From the NCBI RefSeq assembly GCF_013359755.1, contig NZ_JABMCJ010000090.1, positions 1 through 64,000 of the forward strand: DNA of 64,000 bases, given 5' to 3'. The notes under the pieces are model-generated. The model saw nothing but the letters and a program-made list of their open reading frames with translations. It made no database searches and had not been told where the DNA came from. The stretch is from Tardiphaga robiniae. GTDB lineage: Bacteria > Pseudomonadota > Alphaproteobacteria > Rhizobiales > Xanthobacteraceae. Of the stretch, positions 18,934 to 27,702 are shown piece by piece. The translations under genes and the position numbers were made by a program. Numbering within the stretch: position 1 is the first letter of the stretch; each line of letters starts with the position of its first letter.

Positions 18934-19118
18934 TCTTCTTCCCCTCGTAGCCGCGCGCCGCGGGAGAGGGTGCCTGAGCAAGCGAAGGCGGGAGAGGGCT
19001 CGTTGTGGCACCCCTCTCCCAAGTGAGTTTGTTTCTAACTCCTGCGCTGCCCTCTCCCGCAAGGGGAGAGGGCGCGGCAATGAGCGTCGGCAAGGCGCCA
19101 ACGAGTGAAACGGGAGAG
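18934..19118. repeat. Dispersed intergenic repeat, CTCTCCC/GGGAGAGG family, copy 1
   Basis: Alternating CCTCTCCC and GGGAGAGGG arms with Gly/Arg-codon-like filler, able to form several hairpins; the TGCCTGAGCAAGCGAAGG segment recurs inverted in copies 3 and 4. The right end GGGAGAG serves as ribosome-binding site for the hydratase gene that starts six bases on. Confidence 0.75.
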
Positions 19119-19123
19119 CGCGT

Positions 19124-19930
19124 GTGTCTAATCCACTGCTGATCGAACACGACGATGGCGTGGACCGGGTGACGCTTAATCGTCCGGACAGTCTCAACGC
19201 GCTCGATCCCGTGCTGATCGACGCACTGAACGACTACTTCCAAAGCCTGCAGCGCAATCGCAAGACACGCGTGGTCGTCCTCAAGGGCGCCGGCGCCAAT
19301 TTCTGCGCCGGGCTCGATCTCAAACACGCAATGGCCGCGCGCTCCGGGCAGAATGCACCGCGCACCGTCACCGAATCCCTCGATTCCCAGCGCCGCATCG
19401 CGGATATCGTGATGCTGATGCGCCGCTGTCCGCAGCCGATCATCGCGCTGGTGCAGGGGGCTGCCGCCGGTGGCGGTTTCGCGCTGGCGCTCGCAGCAGA
19501 TATCCGCATCGCCGCCAAGTCAGCGCGCATGAATTGCGCCTTCATCAAGCTCGGCCTCGGCGGCTGCGACATCGGCTCAAGCTATTTCCTGCCGCGTCTC
19601 GTCGGTGTCTCCGTCGCCTCTGAACTGATCCTCACCGGCCGCTTCATCCATGCCGATCGCGCGCTGGCTGTTGGGTTGGTGTCGGAAGTTGTCGACGACG
19701 GTCAACTCGAAGCTGCCGCTGCGCCCTATGTCGATGCGATGATGACCGCGTCGCCGGTAGGGCTGCGGCTGTCGAAGGAATGCATCAACATGTCCGTGGA
19801 TGCCGGCTCGATCGAGGCCGTCATCGCCATGGAAGATCGCAATCAGGTGCTGTGCAGCCGCTCGGAAGATTTCGAGGAAGGCATTCGCGCATTCATCGAG
19901 AAACGAAAGCCGGTTTACGTCACACGTTGA
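19124..19930 (+). CDS. Enoyl-CoA hydratase/isomerase (crotonase family)
   Basis: A 268-residue crotonase-fold protein. The oxyanion-hole segments are FCAGLDLKHAM near residue 65 and GAAAGGGFALALAADIRIA near 115. A Cys-Asp replaces the usual Glu region in FIKLGLGGCDIGSSYFLPRLVG, so whether it is a standard hydratase is uncertain; an isomerase or hydrolase-type role is possible. It starts with GTG, supported by GGGAGAG at optimal spacing. It sits between the SDR and a feruloyl-CoA-synthase-like ligase, consistent with hydrating the enoyl-CoA in the same pathway. Confidence 0.88.
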   Translation: MSNPLLIEHDDGVDRVTLNRPDSLNALDPVLIDALNDYFQSLQRNRKTRVVVLKGAGANFCAGLDLKHAMAARSGQNAPRTVTESLDSQRRIADIVMLMRRCPQPIIALVQGAAAGGGFALALAADIRIAAKSARMNCAFIKLGLGGCDIGSSYFLPRLVGVSVASELILTGRFIHADRALAVGLVSEVVDDGQLEAAAAPYVDAMMTASPVGLRLSKECINMSVDAGSIEAVIAMEDRNQVLCSRSEDFEEGIRAFIEKRKPVYVTR

Positions 19931-20008
19931 AGCGTGATCTCACGCACCGAATACAAGGTCCGACAAACGAGACCATGGTTCGACAAGAACGGTTTTGGGA
20001 GAAACTAC

Positions 20009-21883
20009 ATGAACGCCCAGGCTGCCGCGGTGCTGACAAAGCCCGCCTTCCGCAAGATCCACTGGATGGAGCGCGACATCGATGTCGAGCGCCGGCCGGA
20101 CGGCGTCATCGTCATGAAGTCGCTGATACCGTTGATGCCCTATGAGACGCATCTGCCGGCGTCTCTGGCGAAGTGGGCCAAGGAGCGTCCCGATCACACC
20201 TGGCTGGCCCAGCGCGCCGGCGATGACCGGCAATGGCGTCGGCTCAGCTATGGCGAGGCGAAGCGGACCGCCGATGCGCTGACCCAGGCGCTACTCGACA
20301 TGAAGCTCGCGGCCGATGGACCGGTTGCGATCCTTTCGGGCAATTCCATCGAGCATGCACTAATGACCATGGCGGCGATGCAGGCGCGGCATCCGGCAGC
20401 GCCGGTGTCGCCGGCCTATTCGCTGATGAGCCAGGATCACGCCAAGCTCAAATATCTGTTCGACCTGATCAAGCCTGTCGCGGTCATGGTGCAGGACGGG
20501 CCGACCTTCCAGAAGGCGCTGGATGCGCTCGATCTCACCGACATCAAGATCATCCATGTGGCGCGCCCGCCGACGGGGATCGCCAGCACCGCCTATGCCG
20601 ACATGGTCGCGACCATGGTTACGCCCACGGTCGACGCATCGCTCGCCCAGATCATGCCCGATACGGTCGGCAAGCTGCTGTTCACCTCGGGCTCCACCGG
20701 CATGCCCAAGGCGGTCATCAACACGCAGCGGATGATGACGGCGAATGCCGCGATGATGATGCAGACGCGCCCGCGCGATCCGAACGCGCAGCCGCCGGTC
20801 TATCTCGACTGGATGCCGTGGAATCACACCATGGGCGGCAACGCTTTGTTCAACCCGCTGCTGATCGATGGCGGCACGCTCTATATCGACGATGGCCGTC
20901 CAATGCCGGGCATGATCGACGAGACATTGCGCAATCTGCGCGAAATCTCGCCGACCTATTACGCCAATGTTCCCGCCGGCTATGCTGCCATCGCCAGCGC
21001 GATGGAGAAAGACGATGCGCTGGCGCGCTCGTTCTTCAAGAACCTGAATCTGATGGCCTATGGCGGCGCGCGTCTCCCTGACGATCTCTATGATCGTATG
21101 CAGGCGCTGGCCGTGCGCGCCACCGGCGAGCGCATCGTGTTCTATACCGGTTGGGGCTGCACCGAGACCTCGCCGACCTCGACCGGCACCTATTGGGACA
21201 CCGAGCGCGTCGGCCTGATCGGCCTGCCGTTCCCCGGCGTCGAACTCAAGATGGTGCCGGTGGATTCGAAATACGAATTGCGCTTGCGCGGCGTCAACGT
21301 GATGCCGGGCTACTATCGCCAGCCGGACCTCACCAAAGCGGCCTTCGACGAGGAAGGCTTCTACAAGATCGGCGACGCTGGCATTTTCGTCGACGACAAT
21401 GACCCCGTGCAGGGCCTGATCTTCTCCGGCCGCGTGGTGGAGGACTTCAAGCTGACGACCGGCACCTTCGTGCATGTCGGCTCGTTGCGCACCGATGTGA
21501 TCGCTGCTGCGACGCCGGTGGTGCAGGACGCGCTGATCACGGGACAGGATCGCCCCTATATCGGCGTGCTCGCCTGGCCCAACCTGCCGGCCTGCCGCAT
21601 CATGATCGGCGAGCCCGAGGCGACATTTGCCGATGTGGTGAAACATCCTGCGGTTCTTGCCTGTCTGAAGAAGGGGCTGCAGGCACATAATGCGTCGTGC
21701 GAAGGCGCCAGCAGCAGGCGCATTGCGCGCGCGATGTTCATGGTCGAGCCGGCGTCCATCGACGGCAACGAACTCACCGACAAGGGCTACATCAACCAAC
21801 GCGCCGGCCTCGAACGCCGCGCGGCACTGGTCGCCCAGCTTTACGCCGAGCACCCCGGCGAAGACGTCATCATCCTCAACTAG
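20009..21883 (+). CDS. Feruloyl-CoA synthase-like AMP-dependent ligase
   Basis: A 624-residue CoA ligase of the feruloyl-CoA synthase type, longer than ordinary acyl-CoA synthetases. The motif LLFTSGSTGMPKAVINTQ is near residue 220, LDWMPWNHTMGGN near 270, GWGCTETSPTST (A5) near 375 and GRVVEDFKLTTGTFVHVG, the FCS-type replacement of A8, near 475; the C-terminal Lys lies in GNELTDKGYINQRA. GGGAGAAAC precedes the ATG. It parallels the CouB-like ligase at 41.9 kb, and should activate an aromatic propenoic or propionic acid, though the exact acid is unknown. Confidence 0.9.
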   Translation: MNAQAAAVLTKPAFRKIHWMERDIDVERRPDGVIVMKSLIPLMPYETHLPASLAKWAKERPDHTWLAQRAGDDRQWRRLSYGEAKRTADALTQALLDMKLAADGPVAILSGNSIEHALMTMAAMQARHPAAPVSPAYSLMSQDHAKLKYLFDLIKPVAVMVQDGPTFQKALDALDLTDIKIIHVARPPTGIASTAYADMVATMVTPTVDASLAQIMPDTVGKLLFTSGSTGMPKAVINTQRMMTANAAMMMQTRPRDPNAQPPVYLDWMPWNHTMGGNALFNPLLIDGGTLYIDDGRPMPGMIDETLRNLREISPTYYANVPAGYAAIASAMEKDDALARSFFKNLNLMAYGGARLPDDLYDRMQALAVRATGERIVFYTGWGCTETSPTSTGTYWDTERVGLIGLPFPGVELKMVPVDSKYELRLRGVNVMPGYYRQPDLTKAAFDEEGFYKIGDAGIFVDDNDPVQGLIFSGRVVEDFKLTTGTFVHVGSLRTDVIAAATPVVQDALITGQDRPYIGVLAWPNLPACRIMIGEPEATFADVVKHPAVLACLKKGLQAHNASCEGASSRRIARAMFMVEPASIDGNELTDKGYINQRAGLERRAALVAQLYAEHPGEDVIILN

Positions 21884-21915
21884 ACTTTCCATCGATCAGA
21901 ACAGAGTACACCGCC

Positions 21916-23043
21916 ATGAACTTCGATTTCTCCGACGACCAGAAGCAGCTCCGCGACGAGGCCCGGCGTTTTCTCACCGAGAAGTGCCCGCCGAAGGCTG
22001 TGCGCGCCGTGATCGACGGCAAGGCGCCCTATGATCGCGAGCTCTGGAAGGGCCTTGCGGATATGGGCTTCCTCGGCGTTGCCATCCCGGAAGCCTTTGG
22101 CGGCTCGGGTGCCGGTCATCTCGAACTCTGCGTGATCGCCGAGGAAATGGGCCGTGCACTCGCCCCGGTGCCGTTCTCCTCGACGGTCTACCTCGCCGCA
22201 GAAGCGCTGCTGCTCGCCGGTTCCGATGCGCAAAAGCAGAAGTGGCTGCCGGCGATTGCACAGGGCAATGCCGTCGGCACGCTGGCGCTGTTCGAAGGTT
22301 CCGGTAATCCGTCGCCAAAGGCGATCAAGCTCACCGCGGCTAACGGCGTGCTCAACGGCACCAAGAAGCCGGTGGCCGATGGCGCCATCGCTGACTTCGC
22401 GATCGTCGCCGCGCGCACCGGTTCGACTGGCCGCGATACCGACATCGCGCTGTATCTTGTCGATCTCACCAGCGAGGGCGTCGAGGCCAAGGCACTGACA
22501 TCCATCGATCCCTCGCGCAATCAGGCCGAGATCTCGTTCAAGAATGTCAAGGCTGAGCTGCTCGGCGCTGCGAATGAAGGCTGGAGCATCCTCTCGCAGG
22601 TGCTCGACCGCGCCGCGGTGTTGATCAGCTTCGAACAGGTCGGCGGTTCCGACCGCGCGCTGGAAATGGGCCGCGACTACGCGCTCGACCGCATTGCCTT
22701 CGGCCGCCAGATCGGTTCGTTCCAAGCGGTCAAGCACATGCTCGCCGACATGTATGTCTCGGCGACGCTGGCGCGCTCGAATTGCTATTACGGCGCATGG
22801 GCGCTTTCGACCAACGCGTCCGAACTGCCGGAAGCCGCCGCTGCAGCACGCATCAGTGCGACGCAGGCGTTCCAGCACTGCTCCAAGAACAACATCCAGG
22901 TTCATGGCGGCATGGGCTTCACCTGGGAGTTCGACTGCCACCTCTACTATCGCCGCTCCAACGCGGTGGCGGTCGGGCTCGGCTCACTGTCTTATTGGGA
23001 AGACCAGTTGATCGAGCGCATGCGCCAGAAGAATGCGGCGTAA
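21916..23043 (+). CDS. Acyl-CoA dehydrogenase
   Basis: FAD-dependent dehydrogenase of 375 residues that introduces a 2,3-double bond into an acyl-CoA. The N-terminal helical domain starts MNFDFSDDQKQLRDEARRFL; the middle beta domain is degenerate (LALFEGSGNPSPKAIKL) and the C-terminal helical domain has RIAFGRQIGSFQAVKHMLADM and QVHGGMGFTWEFDCHLYYRR, with the usual catalytic base region less obvious than in its neighbours. It follows the ligase by 32 bases and precedes the next dehydrogenase by 12. Electrons would go to ETF. It may pair with one of the 414-residue paralogues as a heteromer, which is common for aromatic and steroid side-chain substrates. Confidence 0.9.
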   Translation: MNFDFSDDQKQLRDEARRFLTEKCPPKAVRAVIDGKAPYDRELWKGLADMGFLGVAIPEAFGGSGAGHLELCVIAEEMGRALAPVPFSSTVYLAAEALLLAGSDAQKQKWLPAIAQGNAVGTLALFEGSGNPSPKAIKLTAANGVLNGTKKPVADGAIADFAIVAARTGSTGRDTDIALYLVDLTSEGVEAKALTSIDPSRNQAEISFKNVKAELLGAANEGWSILSQVLDRAAVLISFEQVGGSDRALEMGRDYALDRIAFGRQIGSFQAVKHMLADMYVSATLARSNCYYGAWALSTNASELPEAAAAARISATQAFQHCSKNNIQVHGGMGFTWEFDCHLYYRRSNAVAVGLGSLSYWEDQLIERMRQKNAA

Positions 23044-23055
23044 GGATCAATCGAG

Positions 23056-24300
23056 ATGAATTTCGATGACACCCCGCAGGAGGCCGCGTTTCGCGCCGAG
23101 GCGAAAGCCTGGATCGCGGCCAATGCGCCGAAGCAATATGAAGACGAGCTGAAAAAGGCCGCGCTCGGCCGCATTCAGCTCAAGAGTGCGAATATTCTGG
23201 AAGTCGCGAAAGCCTGGCAGAAGAAGAAGGCCGATGCCGGCTGGGCCGTACCGCACTGGCCGAAGGAGTATGGCGGCCGCGGCGCATCGCCCATCGAGCG
23301 GGTGATCTGGCAGCAGGAAGAGGGCGTGTTCGGCAAGCTCGGGGCGCTCTTCATTATCGGTCACGGCATGTGCGGCCCGACCATGATGGCCTATGCCGCC
23401 GAGGAGCATAAGCGGCAGTATCTGCCGCCGCTGGCGTCCGGCGAGAAGATCTGGTGCCAGTTGTTCTCCGAACCCGCCGGCGGATCCGACGTCGCGGGTC
23501 TCCGCACCCGCGCGGAAAAGGACGGCGATGACTGGGTCATCAACGGCCAGAAGATCTGGACCTCCGGCGCGCACTACTCGGATTACGGCATCCTGATCAC
23601 CCGTACCGATCCCACCGTGCCGAAGCACAAGGGCCTCACCATGTTCTTCCTGGACATGAAGAGCCCGGGCGTGGAGGTGAAGCCGATCAAGCAGGCCAAC
23701 GGTCAGGCCGAGTTCAACGAGGTGTATTTCACCGACGTGCGGATTCCCGATGCGCAGCGGCTCGGCGCTGTGGGTGACGGCTGGAACGTCTCGCTCACCA
23801 CGCTGATGAACGAGCGTATGGCGATCGGCGCCAATGTCGCCACCGGCTTCCCGGAATTGTTCGAGTTCTGCAGCAGCCTGATGCTGGATGACGGTCCGGC
23901 CATCGACGACCCCGCCGTGCGCTCCAAGCTTGCCAACTGGGCGGTGCGTGCCTCGGGCCTGCGTTATACGGCATTCCGTTCGATCTCGGCGCTGTCGCGC
24001 GGTGAACGTCCGGGTCCGGAAAACTCCATCGGTAAGCTCGTTGCCGGCGCCATGCTGCAGGATGTCGCGACCTATGCGCTCGATCTGCAGGGCGCGGCCG
24101 GCGTGCTGAACGGGCCGGAGGACGCGGAGGTCGCCGGCAAGTTCCAGGCGATGCTGCTGCGCTCGCCCGCCACGCGCGTCGAAGGCGGCACTGACGAGAT
24201 TCTGCGCAACATCATCGCGGAACGTGTGCTCGGCCTGCCGGGCGACATCCGCGTCGACAAGGACGTGCCATTCAACAAGATCCCGACCAAGGGACGATAA
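23056..24300 (+). CDS. Acyl-CoA dehydrogenase, tandem paralogue 1
   Basis: A 414-residue dehydrogenase of the family starting MNFDDTPQEAAFR. Features in order: HWPKEYGGRGASPIERVIWQ, QLFSEPAGGSDVAGLRTRAE (FAD-binding loop), NGQKIWTSGAHYSDYGIL, GDGWNVSLTTLMNERM and near the end EGGTDEILRNIIAERVLGLPG, the typical GGT-x-EI-x-R motif. It sits 12 bases after the preceding dehydrogenase, so they are probably co-translated. It closely matches the following gene along its whole length and so is half of a tandem duplication. Confidence 0.93.
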   Translation: MNFDDTPQEAAFRAEAKAWIAANAPKQYEDELKKAALGRIQLKSANILEVAKAWQKKKADAGWAVPHWPKEYGGRGASPIERVIWQQEEGVFGKLGALFIIGHGMCGPTMMAYAAEEHKRQYLPPLASGEKIWCQLFSEPAGGSDVAGLRTRAEKDGDDWVINGQKIWTSGAHYSDYGILITRTDPTVPKHKGLTMFFLDMKSPGVEVKPIKQANGQAEFNEVYFTDVRIPDAQRLGAVGDGWNVSLTTLMNERMAIGANVATGFPELFEFCSSLMLDDGPAIDDPAVRSKLANWAVRASGLRYTAFRSISALSRGERPGPENSIGKLVAGAMLQDVATYALDLQGAAGVLNGPEDAEVAGKFQAMLLRSPATRVEGGTDEILRNIIAERVLGLPGDIRVDKDVPFNKIPTKGR

Positions 24301-24308
24301 GTCAGCCT

Positions 24309-24391
24309 GTAGGATGGGTAGAACGCAGCGAAACCCATCAATGTCCGCGCAAGCCCATCGATGGGTTTCGCAAGGGCTCTACCCATCCTAC
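24309..24391. repeat. Palindromic repeat GTAGGATGGGTA ... TACCCATCCTAC
   Basis: Terminal arms GTAGGATGGGTA and TACCCATCCTAC are perfect inverted copies, and a second inner pair AAACCCATC/GATGGGTTT lies between them. This element type is scattered in Bradyrhizobiaceae intergenic DNA. Here it separates two duplicated acyl-CoA dehydrogenase genes. Confidence 0.85.
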
Positions 24392-24420
24392 GCTTTCTTT
24401 TCTCATTAAGGACTACTGCC

Positions 24421-25662
24421 ATGAACTTCGATGACACGCCGCAGGAAGCCGAATTCCGCGCTATCGCGCGCAAGTGGATCGATGCCAACGCGCCGAAAGA
24501 ACTGGAAGCCGAGCTGACCAAGCCGTCGGCCAAGCGCGCCTCTGAGAAGCGCGACGCGATGCTCGATGTCGCCAAGGCCTGGCAGAAGAAGAAGGCAGAT
24601 GCCGGCTGGGCCTGTCTGCATTGGCCGAAGGAATATGGCGGTCGCGGCTCGACGCCGATCGAGCGCGTGATCTGGCAGCAGGAAGAGGGCGTCTATGACA
24701 AGCTCGCGCGGCCCTTCGCCATTGGGCAGGGCATGTGCGGCCCCACCGTGATGGCCTATGCCTCCGAAGACCAGAAGCGCAAATATCTGCCGCCGCTGGC
24801 CTCCGGCGAGAAGGTCTGGTGTCAGCTGTTCTCTGAACCCGCCGGTGGTTCCGACGTCGCTGGCCTTCGTACCCGCGCGGAGAAGGATGGTGACGACTGG
24901 ATCGTCAACGGCCAGAAGATCTGGACCTCCGGCGCGCATTACTCTGATTATGGCATCCTGATCACCCGCACTGACCCGAATGTGCCCAAGCACAAGGGTC
25001 TGACCATGTTCTTCCTCGACATGAAGAGTGAGGGCGTCGAGGTAAAGCCGATCAAGCAGGCCAATGGCATGCAGGAATTCAACGAGGTGTTCTTCACCAA
25101 TGTAAGGATCCCGGATAGCCAGCGGCTCGGCGCCGTCGGTGACGGCTGGAACGTGTCGCTGACCACGCTGATGAATGAGCGTATGTCGATCGGCTCCCGC
25201 GTCGCCACGGGTTTCCCGGAGCTGTTCGAGTTCTGCAGCAACCTGATGCTGGAAGACGGTCTCGCCATCGACGATCCCAATGTGCGCTCCAAGCTTGCAA
25301 GCTGGGCGGTGAAGAATTCCGGCCTGAAATACACCAGCTATCGCTCGATTTCGGCGCTGTCGAAGGGCGAGCGTCCGGGTCCGGAGAACTCCATCGGCAA
25401 GCTGGTCTCCGGCATGATGATGCAGGACATCGCGATGTTCGCCGCCGATCTGCAGGGCGCTTCCGGCGCGCTGGTCGGCGCCGATGCGGAAGCAGCCGGC
25501 GAATTCCAGGCGACCATTCTGGGCTCGCCGTCCATGCGTATCGCCGGCGGCACCGACGAGATCCTGCGCAACATCATCGCCGAGCGCGTGCTCGGCCTGC
25601 CGGGCGACATCCGCGTTGACAAGGACGTGCCGTTCAACAAGGTCCCGACCAAGGGACGGTAA
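24421..25662 (+). CDS. Acyl-CoA dehydrogenase, tandem paralogue 2
   Basis: A 413-residue dehydrogenase nearly co-linear with the gene before it: AWQKKKADAGWA, PIERVIWQQEEGV, FSEPAGGSDVAGLRTRAEK and GGTDEILRNIIAERVLGLPG are shared, while residues 20-45 and the segment near 355 differ most. AAGGAC precedes the ATG. The substrate is unknown; retaining two copies suggests either different acyl chains or two subunits of one complex. The intergenic palindrome may weaken or stabilise the message between the two copies. Confidence 0.93.
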   Translation: MNFDDTPQEAEFRAIARKWIDANAPKELEAELTKPSAKRASEKRDAMLDVAKAWQKKKADAGWACLHWPKEYGGRGSTPIERVIWQQEEGVYDKLARPFAIGQGMCGPTVMAYASEDQKRKYLPPLASGEKVWCQLFSEPAGGSDVAGLRTRAEKDGDDWIVNGQKIWTSGAHYSDYGILITRTDPNVPKHKGLTMFFLDMKSEGVEVKPIKQANGMQEFNEVFFTNVRIPDSQRLGAVGDGWNVSLTTLMNERMSIGSRVATGFPELFEFCSNLMLEDGLAIDDPNVRSKLASWAVKNSGLKYTSYRSISALSKGERPGPENSIGKLVSGMMMQDIAMFAADLQGASGALVGADAEAAGEFQATILGSPSMRIAGGTDEILRNIIAERVLGLPGDIRVDKDVPFNKVPTKGR

Positions 25663-25669
25663 GCTCTTT

Positions 25670-25833
25670 CTTCCCCTCTCCCCCGTGCGAAGCGAAGCTT
25701 CGCTAGGTGGGAGAGGGTGGCCGCGCGAAGCGCGGACGGGTGAGGGGTGCCACAAGCTCCGAGCCCAGCCGTACCCCTCATCCGTCACGGCCTTCGGCCG
25801 TGCCACCTTCTCCCACAAGGGGAGAAGGAAGAA
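25670..25833. repeat. Dispersed intergenic repeat, CTCTCCC/GGGAGAGG family, copy 2
   Basis: Begins CTTCCCCTCTCCCCCGTG, contains GGGAGAGGGTGGCC, a CTCATCCGTCACGGCCTTCG-type middle, and ends in ACAAGGGGAGAAGGAAGAAG. Same architecture as copies at 18.9, 26.5 and 53.0 kb. Confidence 0.75.
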
Positions 25834-25854
25834 GTCGCGACGACAGAGGCTCCC

Positions 25855-26532
25855 ATGACCGACTCCATCGACACGCTCGAAACCCTTCTGGCGTCACGTT
25901 ACTCCTGCCGTGCCTACAAGACCGAGCAGGTGCCGCGCGCCATCATCGACCGCATTCTCAATGCCGCGCAAAAGACCGCGTCGTGGTGCAACAGCCAGCC
26001 GTGGCAGGTCACGATCACGTCGGGTGAAGCCACCAAGAAGTTTCGCGACGTGCTCTATCCCGTCGCGGCCGCGGGTACGCCGAATTCGGGCGACTTCCCC
26101 TTTCCGCGCGAATATCGCGGGGTCTATCTGGACCGCCGTCGCGAAAGCGGCTTCCAGCTCTACAATACGCTGGGCATCGCGCGTGGCGACAAGACGGCCT
26201 ATGCCGAGCAGGCGCTGCAGAACTTCAATTTCTTCGGCGCGCCGCATGTGGCGATCATCACGTCGGACGAGGCGCTCGGCGTCTATGGCGCAGTGGACTG
26301 CGGCGGCTATGTAAACAATTTCATGCTGGCTGCGCAGGCGCTCGGCCTCGCGACCGTGCCGCAGGCGGCGCTGGCGTTTCACTCGGCCGTGGTGCGCCAG
26401 CATTTCGGCATGAGCGACGACCGCCGCGTCGTTTGCGGCATTTCGTTCGGCTATCCGGACCGCGAGCACAAGGTCAACAGCTACCGAACCAACCGCGCGC
26501 AGTTAGGCGATGTGGCGACGTTTGTGGAGTGA
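25855..26532 (+). CDS. Nitroreductase-family flavoprotein
   Basis: A 225-residue FMN enzyme of the nitroreductase superfamily. The FMN phosphate-binding start is SRYSCRAYKTEQV, the conserved CNSQPWQV segment follows near residue 45, and a Gly-rich C-terminal segment AAQALGLATVPQAAL sits near 165, then GISFGYPD. Members reduce nitro groups, quinones or enones with NAD(P)H; the true substrate here cannot be told. AGAGG lies before the ATG. It follows the dehydrogenases but is separated from them by a repeat element. Confidence 0.9.
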   Translation: MTDSIDTLETLLASRYSCRAYKTEQVPRAIIDRILNAAQKTASWCNSQPWQVTITSGEATKKFRDVLYPVAAAGTPNSGDFPFPREYRGVYLDRRRESGFQLYNTLGIARGDKTAYAEQALQNFNFFGAPHVAIITSDEALGVYGAVDCGGYVNNFMLAAQALGLATVPQAALAFHSAVVRQHFGMSDDRRVVCGISFGYPDREHKVNSYRTNRAQLGDVATFVE

Positions 26533-26541
26533 CTCTGCTCA

Positions 26542-26707
26542 CTTCCCCTCTCCCCCAGCGCAGCGAAGCTGCGCGCCGTGGGAGAGGGTGGATCGAACGC
26601 GAAGCGGTCGAGACGGGAGAGGGGCTGCCACGAGCTCCGAGCTTGGCTACCCCTCTCCCGCCGTCGCTTCGCTCAGGCACCCTCTCCCGCAAGGGGAGAG
26701 GGGAAGA
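26542..26707. repeat. Dispersed intergenic repeat, CTCTCCC/GGGAGAGG family, copy 3
   Basis: Starts CTTCCCCTCTCCCCCAGCGC, has a GAAGCTGCGCGCC hairpin, GGGAGAGGGTGGATCGAACG, TCGCTTCGCTCAGGCACCCT and ends AAGGGGAGAGGGGAAG. Very close to copy 4 at 53.0 kb, which carries the same blocks in the same order. Confidence 0.78.
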
Positions 26708-26728
26708 AAAGTGCCACGGGCTTAACGT

Positions 26729-27535
26729 TTAAAACCGCGGTGCCCGTTTCTCCGCGAACGCCTTCGTGCCTTCCTTGATCTCATCGCCCCGCATGCTGTC
26801 CCGCGCGCGCTGATCGGCGGCAGCCTCGTCCAGTTCACCGCGGGCGAATTCGTTGATCGCCTGCTTCATGCCGCGCATGGCGATCGGGGCGTTGCCGGCC
26901 AGAATCATGGCGAGCTTGTCGACTTCCTCGTCCAGCGCCTCGGTCGGCACCATGGCGGTGAGGTAGCCGATCCGCAGCAGTTCGCTGGCTTCCAGCTTCT
27001 GCGCGGTGAGAAACAATCGCTTGGCGTTGTCGACCCCGAGCCGGCTCACGTAGCGTTTGATGCCGCCCTTGTAATAATGCAGCCCGAGCCGGGCGGCCGG
27101 CATGAACATCTCGCAGGTGTCGACGCCGATGCGGAAGTCGCAGGCCAGTGCCATGTCGGTGGAGCCGCCATAGACGCCGCCATTGAGCCGGCAGATCGTC
27201 GGGAGCGCCAGGTCCTCCAGCCGGTTTGCCACGGCCTCAAAGGCCGATCCGGACGAACCTTCGGCCACGGGCTTGGGCGCGCTGGCAGCCCGTTCGGAGA
27301 TCGCATTGAGATCGAAGCCGGCGCTGAAAGCGCGGCCGGTGCCGGTGAGCACCAGCACCCGGACGGCGCGATTGGCCTCTACGCGATCGAACAGCTGTAC
27401 CAAGGTGTCCAGGTCGAGCTGGGACAGCCGGTTCAGCTTTTGGGGGCGGTTCAGGCGGATGGTGGCGCGGGGGCCGTCGATGGTCAGAATGGGGGGCGAG
27501 GACTGGTCAGATGCGGTTTCCGTCGTTTCCGACAT
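26729..27535 (-). CDS. Enoyl-CoA hydratase/isomerase family protein
   Basis: A 268-residue crotonase-fold protein. The N-terminal strand is ATIRLNRPQKLNRLS, the first oxyanion segment FSAGFDLNAISE near residue 70 and the second LNGGVYGGSTDMALACDFRIG near 118. The expected Glu of hydratases is not evident in MPAARLGLHYYKGGIKR, so an isomerase or another crotonase-type reaction is possible. CAAAGGAGAAC precedes the ATG. It is convergent with the nitroreductase and divergent from the cNMP-binding protein gene; no partner gene on its strand. Confidence 0.88.
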   Translation of the reverse strand: MSETTETASDQSSPPILTIDGPRATIRLNRPQKLNRLSQLDLDTLVQLFDRVEANRAVRVLVLTGTGRAFSAGFDLNAISERAASAPKPVAEGSSGSAFEAVANRLEDLALPTICRLNGGVYGGSTDMALACDFRIGVDTCEMFMPAARLGLHYYKGGIKRYVSRLGVDNAKRLFLTAQKLEASELLRIGYLTAMVPTEALDEEVDKLAMILAGNAPIAMRGMKQAINEFARGELDEAAADQRARDSMRGDEIKEGTKAFAEKRAPRF

Positions 27536-27702
27536 GTTGTTCTCCTTTGGGATGCGAGCGACGGTGCCCGCACCGGCGGATCGCGTCAATCTGCGCACGA
27601 CTCCGTGATTTTTGCGGGTTGCAACACGGGCTATTTTAACCAGATGGGCTATATTGCGGCTGCAAAGGCCCGGTCATTCGCGCTTCATAGTCGCGGAGGA
27701 CG

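Noticed and set aside
20360-21892. Long minus-strand open frame of about 510 codons
   Set aside because: It is antisense to the FCS-type ligase, has the His/Arg/Gly-rich composition of reverse frames, and no motif.
24406-25818. Long minus-strand open frame of about 470 codons
   Set aside because: Antisense of the acyl-CoA dehydrogenase copy 2; same composition bias as other shadows.
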